This document shows positions 15,131 to 23,750 of a stretch of DNA of 25,774 nucleotides, piece by piece. The notes beneath the pieces are model-generated. The model was not told where the DNA came from. It did not search any database and saw only the letters and a program-made list of their open reading frames with translations. Source of the stretch: a virus; IMG/VR virus record IMGVR_UViG_3300000148_000007, positions 1-25,774 of that record, one strand, 5' to 3'. Both the position numbers and the translations under genes were made by a program. Positions within the stretch are counted from its first letter, which is position 1. Each line of letters begins with the position of its first letter.

Positions 15131-16165
15131 ATGAAAGTAGTTATAGCATACACAGGTAAACCTTGTGACGGCCTCTTTTATTATAGTTATGAACATTGTA
15201 GTCACTTAAACTCTTTAGGTATTAAAACAAAACTAGTTATAATTTTGTATCCTCAATCTAAAAAAGAAGAATATGTAAATGCTTTAAAATCAAAATATAT
15301 TGATTATCAAAATGTTGAATTTGATGTATATTCTCCAGAGTTAAACGATATAGTATTAGTTATGGGTCGTAGTATGCTAACACTTGGATATGAACATATT
15401 ATTTTTAAAAAATACAATCTAGAGCAAACTCTTTCAACAAAACTTCTATTTACCAATAAAATTATTAATGTTTTTGCTGAAAATCACCCTATTAGATTTC
15501 CAAAAGCTTTAAACTATTTTAAACCTAAATTTAAGTACGATTTATGTGACTATGATGTTTATCCAAATGGTGAAGGTGAACCTTTTAAAAAGATAATAAA
15601 TTTTAGTATATACAAGCCATTTGAAAATAATATTAAATTTAAATATTTATTTAATGGAGTCAATGAGAAATATTATGATAGTTTTTTAAATAATATAAAA
15701 CTTACATCACCAAAATATTTAAAATTTAATGAGTTAGAAGTTAGTAAAGTACCATACTTTGATGGTAAGAAATTAAATTACATAGAAACATCATCTATTA
15801 ATAATTTTAAATCGCATGGAATATTAGTTTTAAGAGATATTTTAACTAGACCTTTTTTCAAATATGGTATAAAATTTAAAGATGACAGATATAACAATAT
15901 TGAGGTACCTGTAAAAAACATATTAGGTATGTTTGATACTTATGTATATAACAAACAAATATTTGATCCAGCACCAAGACTAATGATGGAGTGTAAATAT
16001 TTTAAAAAGAAATTTCTCTTTTTAAGAGATACTAAAATTATTGATGGAGGAAGTGCATATTTAAAAAGAGAACCCTATTGTTTAACAAGTGATAAAAATA
16101 AAGATAACATTAATGTTTTAATAACGGCTTTGGAAAAGACACATGAAAAAAATATTATTGGTTAG
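15131..16165 (+). CDS. Glycosyltransferase-like protein, copy 2
   Basis: 344 residues, a paralogue of the protein at 11064-11936. It shares AYTGKPCDGLFYYSYEHC at the N-terminus, LVMGRSMLTL, FKYDLCDYDVYPNGEG, NILGMFDTYVYN and FDPAPRLMMECKYFKKKF near the C-terminus. It carries an extra segment (about residues 190-245) missing from copy 1. The APRLxxExK motif and two-lobe pattern suggest a GT-B-like glycosyltransferase, without a named family. It starts three bases after the preceding gene and overlaps the SGNH gene by 23 bases, inside the sigma70-driven run. Confidence 0.65.
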   Translation: MKVVIAYTGKPCDGLFYYSYEHCSHLNSLGIKTKLVIILYPQSKKEEYVNALKSKYIDYQNVEFDVYSPELNDIVLVMGRSMLTLGYEHIIFKKYNLEQTLSTKLLFTNKIINVFAENHPIRFPKALNYFKPKFKYDLCDYDVYPNGEGEPFKKIINFSIYKPFENNIKFKYLFNGVNEKYYDSFLNNIKLTSPKYLKFNELEVSKVPYFDGKKLNYIETSSINNFKSHGILVLRDILTRPFFKYGIKFKDDRYNNIEVPVKNILGMFDTYVYNKQIFDPAPRLMMECKYFKKKFLFLRDTKIIDGGSAYLKREPYCLTSDKNKDNINVLITALEKTHEKNIIG

Positions 16166-16859
16166 TGGAGATAGTTGGACAGATCCTAACTTTATTTCAG
16201 CTGAACACCCAGAGCTAGATTGTTCATGGCCTAAATGGCCTGAGATATTAGCTAAAAAATTAAACATGGAATGTGTAAACTTAGGAAGAAATGGAGCAGG
16301 CAATGAATATATTTATAGCTCTATACTAGATCAATTACAAATTATAGATCATACGCAAATAGGATATGTAATTGCTGGATGGTCTGGAGCAAATAGACGT
16401 TCTTATGCATTCAATAAGCCAACTCAATGGAGAACTGAAAAAGTAGATAATAAGGGTGATTTGAGATATTGGTTACAGAGAAGTATCCGATATTATTATT
16501 CATTTCAAACAGTAATGAACTATCTAAAATTACCATATATTCATATGCAAATGGTTAATATGTATCGAGGATATCTACACCAAAGAATTTTTAACCCACC
16601 TCAAGCAACTAATAAATTTTTAAAAAAACTAGCACTTAATGAAATACTCAGTACGTCATACGAGTTTAATGATAAATTTTTAGGTTGGCCCACAGATAAA
16701 GACTTGGGTGGGTTTTCTATTGATGTAGATATTATACAAGACCAATATGGTGTTGATTTAGATATTATAAAAAACGATTTGATAATATCAAAGTTAGACT
16801 TACACCCCAATAAAAAAGGACAAGAAAAAATAGCGGAGTATATCCATGAAAATATATAG
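16143..16859 (+). CDS. SGNH/GDSL-family hydrolase or acyltransferase
   Basis: 238 residues. Block I LVSGDSWTD has the nucleophile Ser (S11), GRNGAG near residues 48-53 provides the Gly/Asn oxyanion elements, and the C-terminal LDLHPNKKGQ carries the catalytic Asp-His pair (D219, H221) with one residue between. SGNH enzymes remove or transfer acyl groups on glycans and other esters. Among sugar genes, deacetylation or O-acetylation of a sugar is the likeliest role. No signal peptide, so it acts in the cytoplasm. Both ends overlap neighbours (23 and 14 bases). Confidence 0.85.
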   Translation: MKKILLVSGDSWTDPNFISAEHPELDCSWPKWPEILAKKLNMECVNLGRNGAGNEYIYSSILDQLQIIDHTQIGYVIAGWSGANRRSYAFNKPTQWRTEKVDNKGDLRYWLQRSIRYYYSFQTVMNYLKLPYIHMQMVNMYRGYLHQRIFNPPQATNKFLKKLALNEILSTSYEFNDKFLGWPTDKDLGGFSIDVDIIQDQYGVDLDIIKNDLIISKLDLHPNKKGQEKIAEYIHENI

Positions 16860-18405
16860 TGTTGCTTTAAATTTACATGACCACAATACCTATGATGGCA
16901 AACATCACAATCAACTAGAACGATTTACCCGGTTTAAGCACAATATTCCTTTGCATTTTGATTCTTATGCTGTCTATGGTGAGTCTGACAAGATGAACAT
17001 AAATGATTACAAATTAAATGTTGATTTTTATAATAAATATTTTTACAAAAAAGAAAAATCTGTTTTAGCCTTTACATTTACGAATGGGGGTATACGAGGG
17101 TTATTAAATAAAGACTACATACTCAAATATTCTAGCACCTTAGAATATACCAAAAGTTTAGATGAGGTTTTAGGTAAACACAAAGATGCTATTTTAAAAT
17201 TTAAACCTAAAAATATATGGGATCATTTTTACAAAGATGACTTATATTATATAGATCATCACCAATCTCATGCTACATATGCATATTTAAATTCAGGATT
17301 TAAAGAATCTGATATTTTAGCAATGGACGGTATAGGTTGGAATTATAGATGTATCTTTATAGATAAAACTGGAACAATACAAGATTTTTCTAAAGAATTA
17401 CCATTAGGTTGGATCTGGAATCAAATGTCTAAATTAGCTGGGTTTGGATCATTGGGTGCAAGTAAACTTATGGGTTTAGTGGGATATGGTAAATATGACG
17501 AATATTATAACAATGTATTTCATATGTTAGTAGAAGATGAACGTAGAGAAAAAGGAAATGACGATCACCATAAAATAAAAATTAATGAATCTACTTTACC
17601 TAATTTAGCATATACTTTACAACAATTTACAATAGACAAAATTAAAGAACATATCTATCCTTTAAAAAGTTGTGATAATCTTTGTATTGCTGGAGGTGTA
17701 GCATACAACGGATATATGAATGAGGAATTTACTAAACATTACAATAATGTATTTGTTCCTCCTGCAGTTGGTGATGAGGGACAGGCATTAGGAACTTATC
17801 AACATGCTGACTACGTACTGAATAACAATGTACATAAAACAAAAACATTTGCTGGTAAAGAATATGACTATATAGGAGATAAAAGAGTTAACTATAAAGA
17901 AGTGGCACAAGCAATTGCTGATGGTAAAATAGTTGGTTGGTTTCAAGGTAAGTCAGAAAGTGGTAATCGTGCATTAGGTAATAGAAGTATATTAGCAGAC
18001 CCTCGTAATCCTGACATAAAAGATATTATTAATAATACTATTAAAATGAGAGAAGACTTTAGACCATTTGCACCAGCGGTATTAGAAGAACACTATAAAG
18101 AATACTTTGATACAAATAGTCCTAGTCCTTATATGTCTAGGATATGTAAAGTTAAGTCTAATAAAGTACCGGGTATAACTCATATAGATAATACAGCAAG
18201 AATACAAACTGTTAATCAAAAGTTTAATGGTAAGTTCTATAATTTAATAAATGAGTTTTATAAAATAACAGGTATACCAATGTTATTGAATACTAGTTTT
18301 AATTGTCAAGAACCCATAGTAGAAACTCCTGAACATGCAATTAGAACTTTTAAAAGAACCTCATTAGACTTACTTGTTATAAATGATTGGATTATAAGAA
18401 AATGA
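16846..18405 (+). CDS. O-carbamoyltransferase (NodU/CmcH/TobZ family)
   Basis: 519 residues. The N-terminal ASKHA-fold half shows DHHQSHATYAYLNSGF, with histidines that bind metal and carbamoyl-adenylate, and DILAMDGIGWN. LCIAGGVAYNGYMNEEF is the nucleotide-binding segment. The C-terminal YrdC-like half has GWFQGKSESGNRALGNRS, DFRPFAPAVL and PMLLNTSFN, the family signature. The enzyme uses carbamoyl phosphate and ATP to carbamoylate a hydroxyl group. Known targets in the family are sugars (nodulation factors, tobramycin) and cephems; a phage relative has been reported to act on hydroxymethylated DNA cytosine. All key motifs are intact. Confidence 0.93.
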   Translation: MKIYSVALNLHDHNTYDGKHHNQLERFTRFKHNIPLHFDSYAVYGESDKMNINDYKLNVDFYNKYFYKKEKSVLAFTFTNGGIRGLLNKDYILKYSSTLEYTKSLDEVLGKHKDAILKFKPKNIWDHFYKDDLYYIDHHQSHATYAYLNSGFKESDILAMDGIGWNYRCIFIDKTGTIQDFSKELPLGWIWNQMSKLAGFGSLGASKLMGLVGYGKYDEYYNNVFHMLVEDERREKGNDDHHKIKINESTLPNLAYTLQQFTIDKIKEHIYPLKSCDNLCIAGGVAYNGYMNEEFTKHYNNVFVPPAVGDEGQALGTYQHADYVLNNNVHKTKTFAGKEYDYIGDKRVNYKEVAQAIADGKIVGWFQGKSESGNRALGNRSILADPRNPDIKDIINNTIKMREDFRPFAPAVLEEHYKEYFDTNSPSPYMSRICKVKSNKVPGITHIDNTARIQTVNQKFNGKFYNLINEFYKITGIPMLLNTSFNCQEPIVETPEHAIRTFKRTSLDLLVINDWIIRK

Positions 18406-19148
18406 AAATAGTATGTATAAAGTATGGTGATAAATTTTCTTACAAGCATGTTAATCGCTTGTATAAGATGGTAAAAAGAAACTTTAAGAATAACTTTGAT
18501 TTTTATTGTCATACAGAAGACCCTAGAGGAATTAATAAAGAAATTAAAATAATAGACTTACCACCTGAGTGGGAAGATTATAAAACTGAAGTATATCCAT
18601 ATTGGGTTAAGTTACAAGCATTCTTTGAAAAACCAACTGATGAAACTACAATATATTTTGATTTAGACATTGTAATACAAAAAGACATAACTCATTTAAC
18701 AAAATATTGTGAAAAAGATAAAATTTGTATAATAAAGGCATATTGGAAACCACATTTTCATATGACAAAACCTAAGGCACCAAATTATGATATGGACCTT
18801 AACGCTTCAGTTATGATATGGACAGGAGATTGTACATGGGCCTGGAATAACTTTAAAAAACATCTTGATTATTATGCACTCATCTACAATGGAACAGACC
18901 CCTATCTGTATATACATAATTATGATAATTTAACTTGGTTACCAAAGGGTGAGGTGTACTCACGCTTATATGGGTATGATGAAAATAATTTTTACCATCC
19001 ATATTTGGGTGACTCTACAAAATTATTTTATAATGAAAATTATAATATATGTATTTTTAATGGTTGGGAAAGAAAAAAAAAGATAAATGGTTCATATGCA
19101 TTAACAAATGCATCATATAAAGGTTTTGAGAAATACTGGAATGATTGA
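18402..19148 (+). CDS. Glycosyltransferase with DxD motif
   Basis: 248 residues from the chosen start. The ATG at 18402 overlaps the carbamoyltransferase stop as ATGA and gives MKIVCIKYGDKF, matching the start of its paralogue at 22057 (MRIICAKWGEKYT), so it is preferred to the ATG at 18387. IYFDLDIVIQKDI contains the DxD motif that binds the metal-nucleotide-sugar complex in GT-A enzymes, and DLNASVMIWTGDCTWAW is shared with the 22057 paralogue. The shorter protein at 21354 has a similar design. It presumably transfers one sugar residue in the glycan encoded by this run. Confidence 0.82.
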   Translation: MKIVCIKYGDKFSYKHVNRLYKMVKRNFKNNFDFYCHTEDPRGINKEIKIIDLPPEWEDYKTEVYPYWVKLQAFFEKPTDETTIYFDLDIVIQKDITHLTKYCEKDKICIIKAYWKPHFHMTKPKAPNYDMDLNASVMIWTGDCTWAWNNFKKHLDYYALIYNGTDPYLYIHNYDNLTWLPKGEVYSRLYGYDENNFYHPYLGDSTKLFYNENYNICIFNGWERKKKINGSYALTNASYKGFEKYWND

Positions 19149-19785
19149 TTTAGAAAAAAATACAATAGATTTAAACTTTTTTAAAAAAATAATTAAAACA
19201 ATTAAACAAACTTATAACAGCGATTATAAAAACTCAAAAGAATTATTAGATTCTTTAAGTTATACCCAATTTGAATCTAAATCAAAATTGTTAGAATATA
19301 TTGATTTGTTAGGAATACTTAATACAGATTGTCATGTAAGTGTATTAGGCTGTTGGTTTAATTCCATCTTAGGATCAATTTTATCAAGTAAAGTAAAAAA
19401 TATAACGGGTTATGATATGGATAAGTCTGTAGTACAGATGGGTAAAAATATTTTTAGAGATCGTAAGAATGTAGATTTTTACCATTTAAATGTTTTTGAA
19501 ACTATTAAAGATCGTATTGAAAAAACTAATTTGTTAATTAATACATCTTGTGAGCATATGAAACCTATGAAAGAATGGCCTTTTTGGAACAGAATAAAAC
19601 CAAATACATATTTGGCATTTCAATCACATAACGACAAAACAATAAAAGACCATATAAATTGTGTTCAATCTTTAGAAGAATTTAGAAATCAACTTCCTAG
19701 TAATATTAAAATATTATTAGAAAAGGAGTTAAAGGAAACACATAGAAATGGTACAAGATATACGATTATAGGTAAAACAATATGA
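19141..19785 (+). CDS. Class I methyltransferase-like protein
   Basis: 214 residues starting MIDLEKNTIDLNF at 19141, which overlaps the preceding gene by eight bases. A longer reading from 19108 adds residues that only mirror the neighbour's 3' end and is disfavoured. HVSVLGCWFNSILGSIL resembles the SAM-binding first strand and loop, ITGYDMDKSVVQMGKNIF is the second strand with its acidic residue, VDFYHLNVFETI the third, and NLLINTSCEHM the fourth. The glycine-rich loop is atypical (GCWFNS rather than GxGxG). It may methylate a sugar or a protein; the substrate is unknown. Confidence 0.65.
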   Translation: MIDLEKNTIDLNFFKKIIKTIKQTYNSDYKNSKELLDSLSYTQFESKSKLLEYIDLLGILNTDCHVSVLGCWFNSILGSILSSKVKNITGYDMDKSVVQMGKNIFRDRKNVDFYHLNVFETIKDRIEKTNLLINTSCEHMKPMKEWPFWNRIKPNTYLAFQSHNDKTIKDHINCVQSLEEFRNQLPSNIKILLEKELKETHRNGTRYTIIGKTI

Positions 19786-20651
19786 GTAAAGTAATTTATA
19801 GTCTTTACATAGACATACCAAAAGAAGAACTTGATTTATTTGATAGCAATATATTAAAAAAAAATGAAATACCCACAAACTATAATACAAAAAATAAGTT
19901 TAAACAAAATTATAGTAAACTTATTAATTGTAAAAAAGATTATGCCAAACAAATAGGTGTTGATTTTAAAATGTTTGAATATGATAAGAGTTTTATTTTA
20001 TATCAAAAAACCATGAAAACAAAATATCCCTTTCTCACATCTTATAATGTAGTTAATTTTTATAAAATACATTTACTATATAAATTGGCTGAAGAATATG
20101 ATGATATACTTTACCTAGACTTTGATGTTGTACCTATGAAGAATATAAACTTTTTTGATAATTGGAATTTATCAAAAGGTATAGCTGTATTAAGTAATAC
20201 TGATAAAGTAAAAAGAATTGAAGAAATAACAGAATACACGCAAACTATACGAAGCCCAACATCAAAGTATTATAACGCTCAAGCTATGTTAATTGAAAGA
20301 AATTTAAATCCTGTACATGAGGTTGTAAATACTGGTATTATAGGTATAAACAAAAAACACTTAACACAACTAAAATATTTTGACAACTTTGAACTTGATT
20401 TAAAACAAATGAGCAACCTTATAAATAGTAATGAAATTTTTCCTTCAAAATTAACAAACTTTTTTGGTTGGGATAATGAAACATTGTTTGCTGTAAAACT
20501 TGTTGAAAACAATATTAATGTACAATGGTTAAATAACGAATGGCATTATTTTTTTGATACGCAATTTTTTATACCAGAAAATATAATTTTATGTCACACA
20601 ATAAACAAAAAATTTGAAATAGTATGGAGAAGATATGAAAATAACATATAA
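19782..20651 (+). CDS. Glycosyltransferase with DxD motif
   Basis: 289 residues. EEYDDILYLDFDVVPMKNI carries the DxD-type motif of GT-A glycosyltransferases, followed by VNTGIIGINKKH, and later FGWDNETLFAV and WLNNEWHYFF, which line the acceptor site in related GT8/GT32-like proteins. It is longer than the other DxD proteins of the run and only distantly related to them. ATG overlaps the preceding stop (ATGA), and the end overlaps the PP-loop gene by 17 bases, so it belongs to the same transcript. Confidence 0.8.
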   Translation: MSKVIYSLYIDIPKEELDLFDSNILKKNEIPTNYNTKNKFKQNYSKLINCKKDYAKQIGVDFKMFEYDKSFILYQKTMKTKYPFLTSYNVVNFYKIHLLYKLAEEYDDILYLDFDVVPMKNINFFDNWNLSKGIAVLSNTDKVKRIEEITEYTQTIRSPTSKYYNAQAMLIERNLNPVHEVVNTGIIGINKKHLTQLKYFDNFELDLKQMSNLINSNEIFPSKLTNFFGWDNETLFAVKLVENNINVQWLNNEWHYFFDTQFFIPENIILCHTINKKFEIVWRRYENNI

Positions 20652-21354
20652 TAATACAACAATAGATTTTTTTCCTGAAGATTTAAAAGAAATAATGTTT
20701 TCTTTATCAGGCGGTACTGACTCTGCTTCATTGCTTTACTTGATATGTACAAATTTTCCTAAAATGAAAATACGTCCTTATAATATGTTAGACATTAACC
20801 ATCCTTTTGATACAGAATGTGCTAGAGATGTTCTGTCTTGGTTTAAAACTAATTTTCCTAAACAACAAATAGAAGAGCTTGAGTTATATCCTTTTGATGA
20901 TTTAGATCCTAATTATCAAGAAAAAGCTAAAAAAATATTAAATGTAAACCCAGGTTACTATACAGCTGTAAGAGGTGTGGTAAAAATTTTAAAAGGAAGA
21001 GAAATTCATGCACAAATTCGTAAAAAATATCCACAATTGTTAAAAGTTACCGGTATGTCTAAAAATCCTTCTTTTGAAGATATGAAAAACTATGACAATA
21101 CTATTTTATTTAACAATAGAGAACATAGAAGGGACGGAATTAGAGAACAAATGCAAAGTGGCTTATATCAGCCATATTTAAATGTTGATAAAAAGTTTAT
21201 TGCAGATATATTTAAAAAACACAACTTAATGGATGATTTATTTGAAAGAACTGGATCTTGTGTAGGCAGCGCTAATGTAACTAATGGTTTTAGTGAACCT
21301 TGTAAAGATTGTTGGTGGTGCCATGAAAAAAGATGGGCATTTGGTGAGTTTTAA
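20635..21354 (+). CDS. PP-loop ATP pyrophosphatase, QueC-like
   Basis: 239 residues. FSLSGGTDSASLLYLI near the N-terminus is the SGGxDS PP-loop that binds ATP and adenylates a carboxylate or amide. The C-terminus has GSCVGSAN followed by EPCKDCWWCHEKRWAF, a four-cysteine pattern very like the zinc site of QueC (7-cyano-7-deazaguanine synthase), and the length also fits QueC. No other deazaguanine genes (QueD, QueE, FolE) are in the window. An alternative is an amidotransferase-like step on a sugar, as in the PP-loop WbpG/PseA proteins, though the cysteine pattern fits QueC better. The ribosome site GGAGAAG lies just before the ATG. Confidence 0.75.
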   Translation: MKITYNNTTIDFFPEDLKEIMFSLSGGTDSASLLYLICTNFPKMKIRPYNMLDINHPFDTECARDVLSWFKTNFPKQQIEELELYPFDDLDPNYQEKAKKILNVNPGYYTAVRGVVKILKGREIHAQIRKKYPQLLKVTGMSKNPSFEDMKNYDNTILFNNREHRRDGIREQMQSGLYQPYLNVDKKFIADIFKKHNLMDDLFERTGSCVGSANVTNGFSEPCKDCWWCHEKRWAFGEF

Positions 21355-22076
21355 TGCTTAAAATCTGTGTCGTTTACTTTGATGGTTTTTATACACCAGA
21401 TTATGTAACCAATTTACATGATAGTTTACGAAAACACACAACAGTTGATTTTGAGTTTGTATGCTTATCTGATAACAAGAACATTAAAGCTGATATTGTT
21501 TTACCCTATAATCACCATAGTGATATAAAAAAACATTGGCATAAACTTAAATTTTTCAGTCCACTTTTTGGTAATCAACAACCAAATGATGATATTATAA
21601 TTATGGATATTGACCAAGTTATATTACAAAACATTGATGACCTGATAACTTGGCCAGTAAAAGAAAACGAGTTAGTGACGTATGGTCAATGGTGGGAGAA
21701 TAAACTAGGTATCAATGGTGGGTTTTATAAATTTAAATCAGGAAGTTTAAAATTTATTTGGGACGATTTTATAAAAAATCCTAACTATTGGCAAACTCAT
21801 TACTATAACAACGGTGATGTTCATATCAAATATTATGGTGAACAAAACTATGTTAAGTGGAAGACACAAGAACACAATGCAATCATAACAAAAACTCCAC
21901 CGGAATGGCTGTGTAAATACACAGACAACTACAAAGATAACTTACAATTGAACAAGTTGTACATGCAAAAATTTAATACTGACTATATGATTATGGGTAA
22001 TGAGGTAAATAAAAAAATAAAAGTAATACACTTTACAGGAGTAGGTAGGAAAATAAATGAGAATTATTTGCGCTAA
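21354..22076 (+). CDS. Glycosyltransferase with DxD motif
   Basis: 240 residues. DDIIIMDIDQVILQNIDDL has the DxD motif, followed by LGINGGFYKFKSGSLKFIW, equivalent to the acceptor-site NxSxMxWxxG segment of its neighbours. The N-terminus MLKICVVYFDGFYTPDYV is the first Rossmann-like strand. ATG shares its A with the preceding stop (TAATG), so translation is coupled. It is the third DxD-type enzyme of the run and distantly related to those at 18402 and 22057. Confidence 0.8.
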   Translation: MLKICVVYFDGFYTPDYVTNLHDSLRKHTTVDFEFVCLSDNKNIKADIVLPYNHHSDIKKHWHKLKFFSPLFGNQQPNDDIIIMDIDQVILQNIDDLITWPVKENELVTYGQWWENKLGINGGFYKFKSGSLKFIWDDFIKNPNYWQTHYYNNGDVHIKYYGEQNYVKWKTQEHNAIITKTPPEWLCKYTDNYKDNLQLNKLYMQKFNTDYMIMGNEVNKKIKVIHFTGVGRKINENYLR

Positions 22077-22626
22077 ATGGGGTGAAAAATATACCGATTG
22101 GCATGTTAAAAATTTAAAACATATGATTGATACCTACTCGGGTATTAAGTATGATAAGTTTGAAGTGTTTACAAAAAACAATTATGGTAATATGTATAAC
22201 AAACTAGAAATGTTTGATACATACAAAGATGGTGAGAATATCTACTTTGATTTAGATATGGTCATTTATAATAAAGTTCCAAATTTAGTTAGAACAAATT
22301 TTACATTAATGTATGATTGGTGGAGAGAACCCTACCATACACCATTAAACTCATCAATGGTATCATGGACTGGAGATATATCTCATATATGGAAGAAATT
22401 TAAATCTAATGAGAAAGATTATTTAAAAAAATATCCACATAGTATAGATGAATTTTATTTTAAAGAAATAAATTATGAAACATTTGACAAGGTGTGCTAT
22501 TCAATAAAAGGACATGAGTATGACAAAGAAGCTAATAAAGACTTTAGTATATGTACCTTAGGACAAATGCAACATCTTATGGAAAAAGGTTGGAATGGTT
22601 GGTGGACAGAATATTTCTATTCGTAA
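22057..22626 (+). CDS. Glycosyltransferase with DxD motif, short
   Basis: 189 residues, a shorter paralogue of the protein at 18402-19148. MRIICAKWGEKYTDWHVKNL matches its N-terminus, IYFDLDMVIYNKVPNL has the same DxD, and LNSSMVSWTGDISHIW the same acceptor segment. It lacks about 60 residues, mostly in the region before DxD and at the C-terminus. Last gene of the sigma70-driven run. Its 3' end overlaps the 3' end of the convergent radical SAM gene by ten bases, with no terminator hairpin visible between them. Confidence 0.8.
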   Translation: MRIICAKWGEKYTDWHVKNLKHMIDTYSGIKYDKFEVFTKNNYGNMYNKLEMFDTYKDGENIYFDLDMVIYNKVPNLVRTNFTLMYDWWREPYHTPLNSSMVSWTGDISHIWKKFKSNEKDYLKKYPHSIDEFYFKEINYETFDKVCYSIKGHEYDKEANKDFSICTLGQMQHLMEKGWNGWWTEYFYS

Positions 22627-23741
22627 CTTTTTATTTCTTTAATTAGATCAGACCACACTTCTCTCCATTTCAATTTTCTATGTTTAAATAGTAAGTCAAG
22701 GTAAGTAAATGCTTCTTCATATCCATTATCTTTGTGTGCAGGTTTAAGTAATTCTGTAACAATAGGATCTTCATCATGGTATTTTTTAAGGTAATAATTT
22801 TTCATTTTTTGAGGAAGATTACATATTGAAAATATTTTTGGACTATACACTATATTATTAAACTCTATAACCATACCCTTATCATTGTAATATTTTTTTA
22901 TTTCATGTAAATCTTGAATATTTAAGATTCCAACAGTCAAATTCATAATATGTTTATAGTTATCGTCCTTAATTTTTTTCAAATTTTTTTCAAATTTTTT
23001 TACATCAATAGGATACCTTATATATTTTAATTTTTTTCCAAAATGGTCACATGATATTCCTAACTTAACCTCTTTAAATTTTTTTCTAACCCAATCTAAA
23101 CTATAATTTTTCCAAGTTAAACTAGTTAAGTTAGTATCATATGATATTCTAATATTTTTTGCTGCTTTATCTGGAATTCTTTTCAGTAATTCCCAATGTT
23201 TTGGTAATTGTAATGGTTCACCTCCCAATAATCTAATAATATTTACATGATGTATATTTTTTAAAATATTTTCCACTATTTCATTATATCTTTTAAAATT
23301 AACTGTTGTAGGCTTATCACCAAACCAAACTTTTCTTATTTCATTATCTGTAAATATTTCTTTAGTTTCATTATCTTTAGTGCTTGAATTAGAAGGATAA
23401 CACATATAACATGATAAATTACAAAAGTTTGTGCCTATACCTTGTAACTTTAAAGAAATTTTAATATCTTTATATTTTTCTCCATACATCTCATTGTATA
23501 TTTGTCTCCAAGACTTGCCATTTAATTTTTCTATTTTCCAACAAATATCACAGGCTTTTGGTTTTTCATTTAATAAAAATTTTAATCTAGTATCCTTTAT
23601 CTGATCTGAAAAAAAATAATCAAATGGAGTATAGTCTTCAACTTTAAATTCACTTGGATTAGCATGACAACATAATTTGTATCGCCCTTTAGTGTTTGAA
23701 TAAATCTCTTTAAAAGGCATAACACAGAATGTATCAGACAT
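22617..23741 (-). CDS. Radical SAM protein with N-terminal extra-cluster cysteines
   Basis: 374 residues. The core CxxxCxxC is at C107, C111 and C114 (NFCNLSCYMCYP), with the GGEPLQLP motif at 173-180. Ahead of the core is a cysteine-rich region: C6 in FCVMPF, C24 and C25 in YKLCCHANP, C64 and C67 in ACDICWK. This resembles a SPASM or twitch auxiliary cluster placed before the barrel, an order seen in radical SAM proteins of marine T4-like phages. Such proteins usually modify peptides or small molecules; the substrate is unknown. It lies on the minus strand with the structural genes, separated from the 23751 gene by nine bases. Confidence 0.88.
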   Translation of the reverse strand: MSDTFCVMPFKEIYSNTKGRYKLCCHANPSEFKVEDYTPFDYFFSDQIKDTRLKFLLNEKPKACDICWKIEKLNGKSWRQIYNEMYGEKYKDIKISLKLQGIGTNFCNLSCYMCYPSNSSTKDNETKEIFTDNEIRKVWFGDKPTTVNFKRYNEIVENILKNIHHVNIIRLLGGEPLQLPKHWELLKRIPDKAAKNIRISYDTNLTSLTWKNYSLDWVRKKFKEVKLGISCDHFGKKLKYIRYPIDVKKFEKNLKKIKDDNYKHIMNLTVGILNIQDLHEIKKYYNDKGMVIEFNNIVYSPKIFSICNLPQKMKNYYLKKYHDEDPIVTELLKPAHKDNGYEEAFTYLDLLFKHRKLKWREVWSDLIKEIKSYE

Positions 23742-23750
23742 TTTAATAAA

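Noticed and set aside
20420-20427. TATAAATA on the plus strand inside the 19782-20651 glycosyltransferase gene
   Set aside because: Internal to a gene and over 200 bases from the next start; no support for promoter use.
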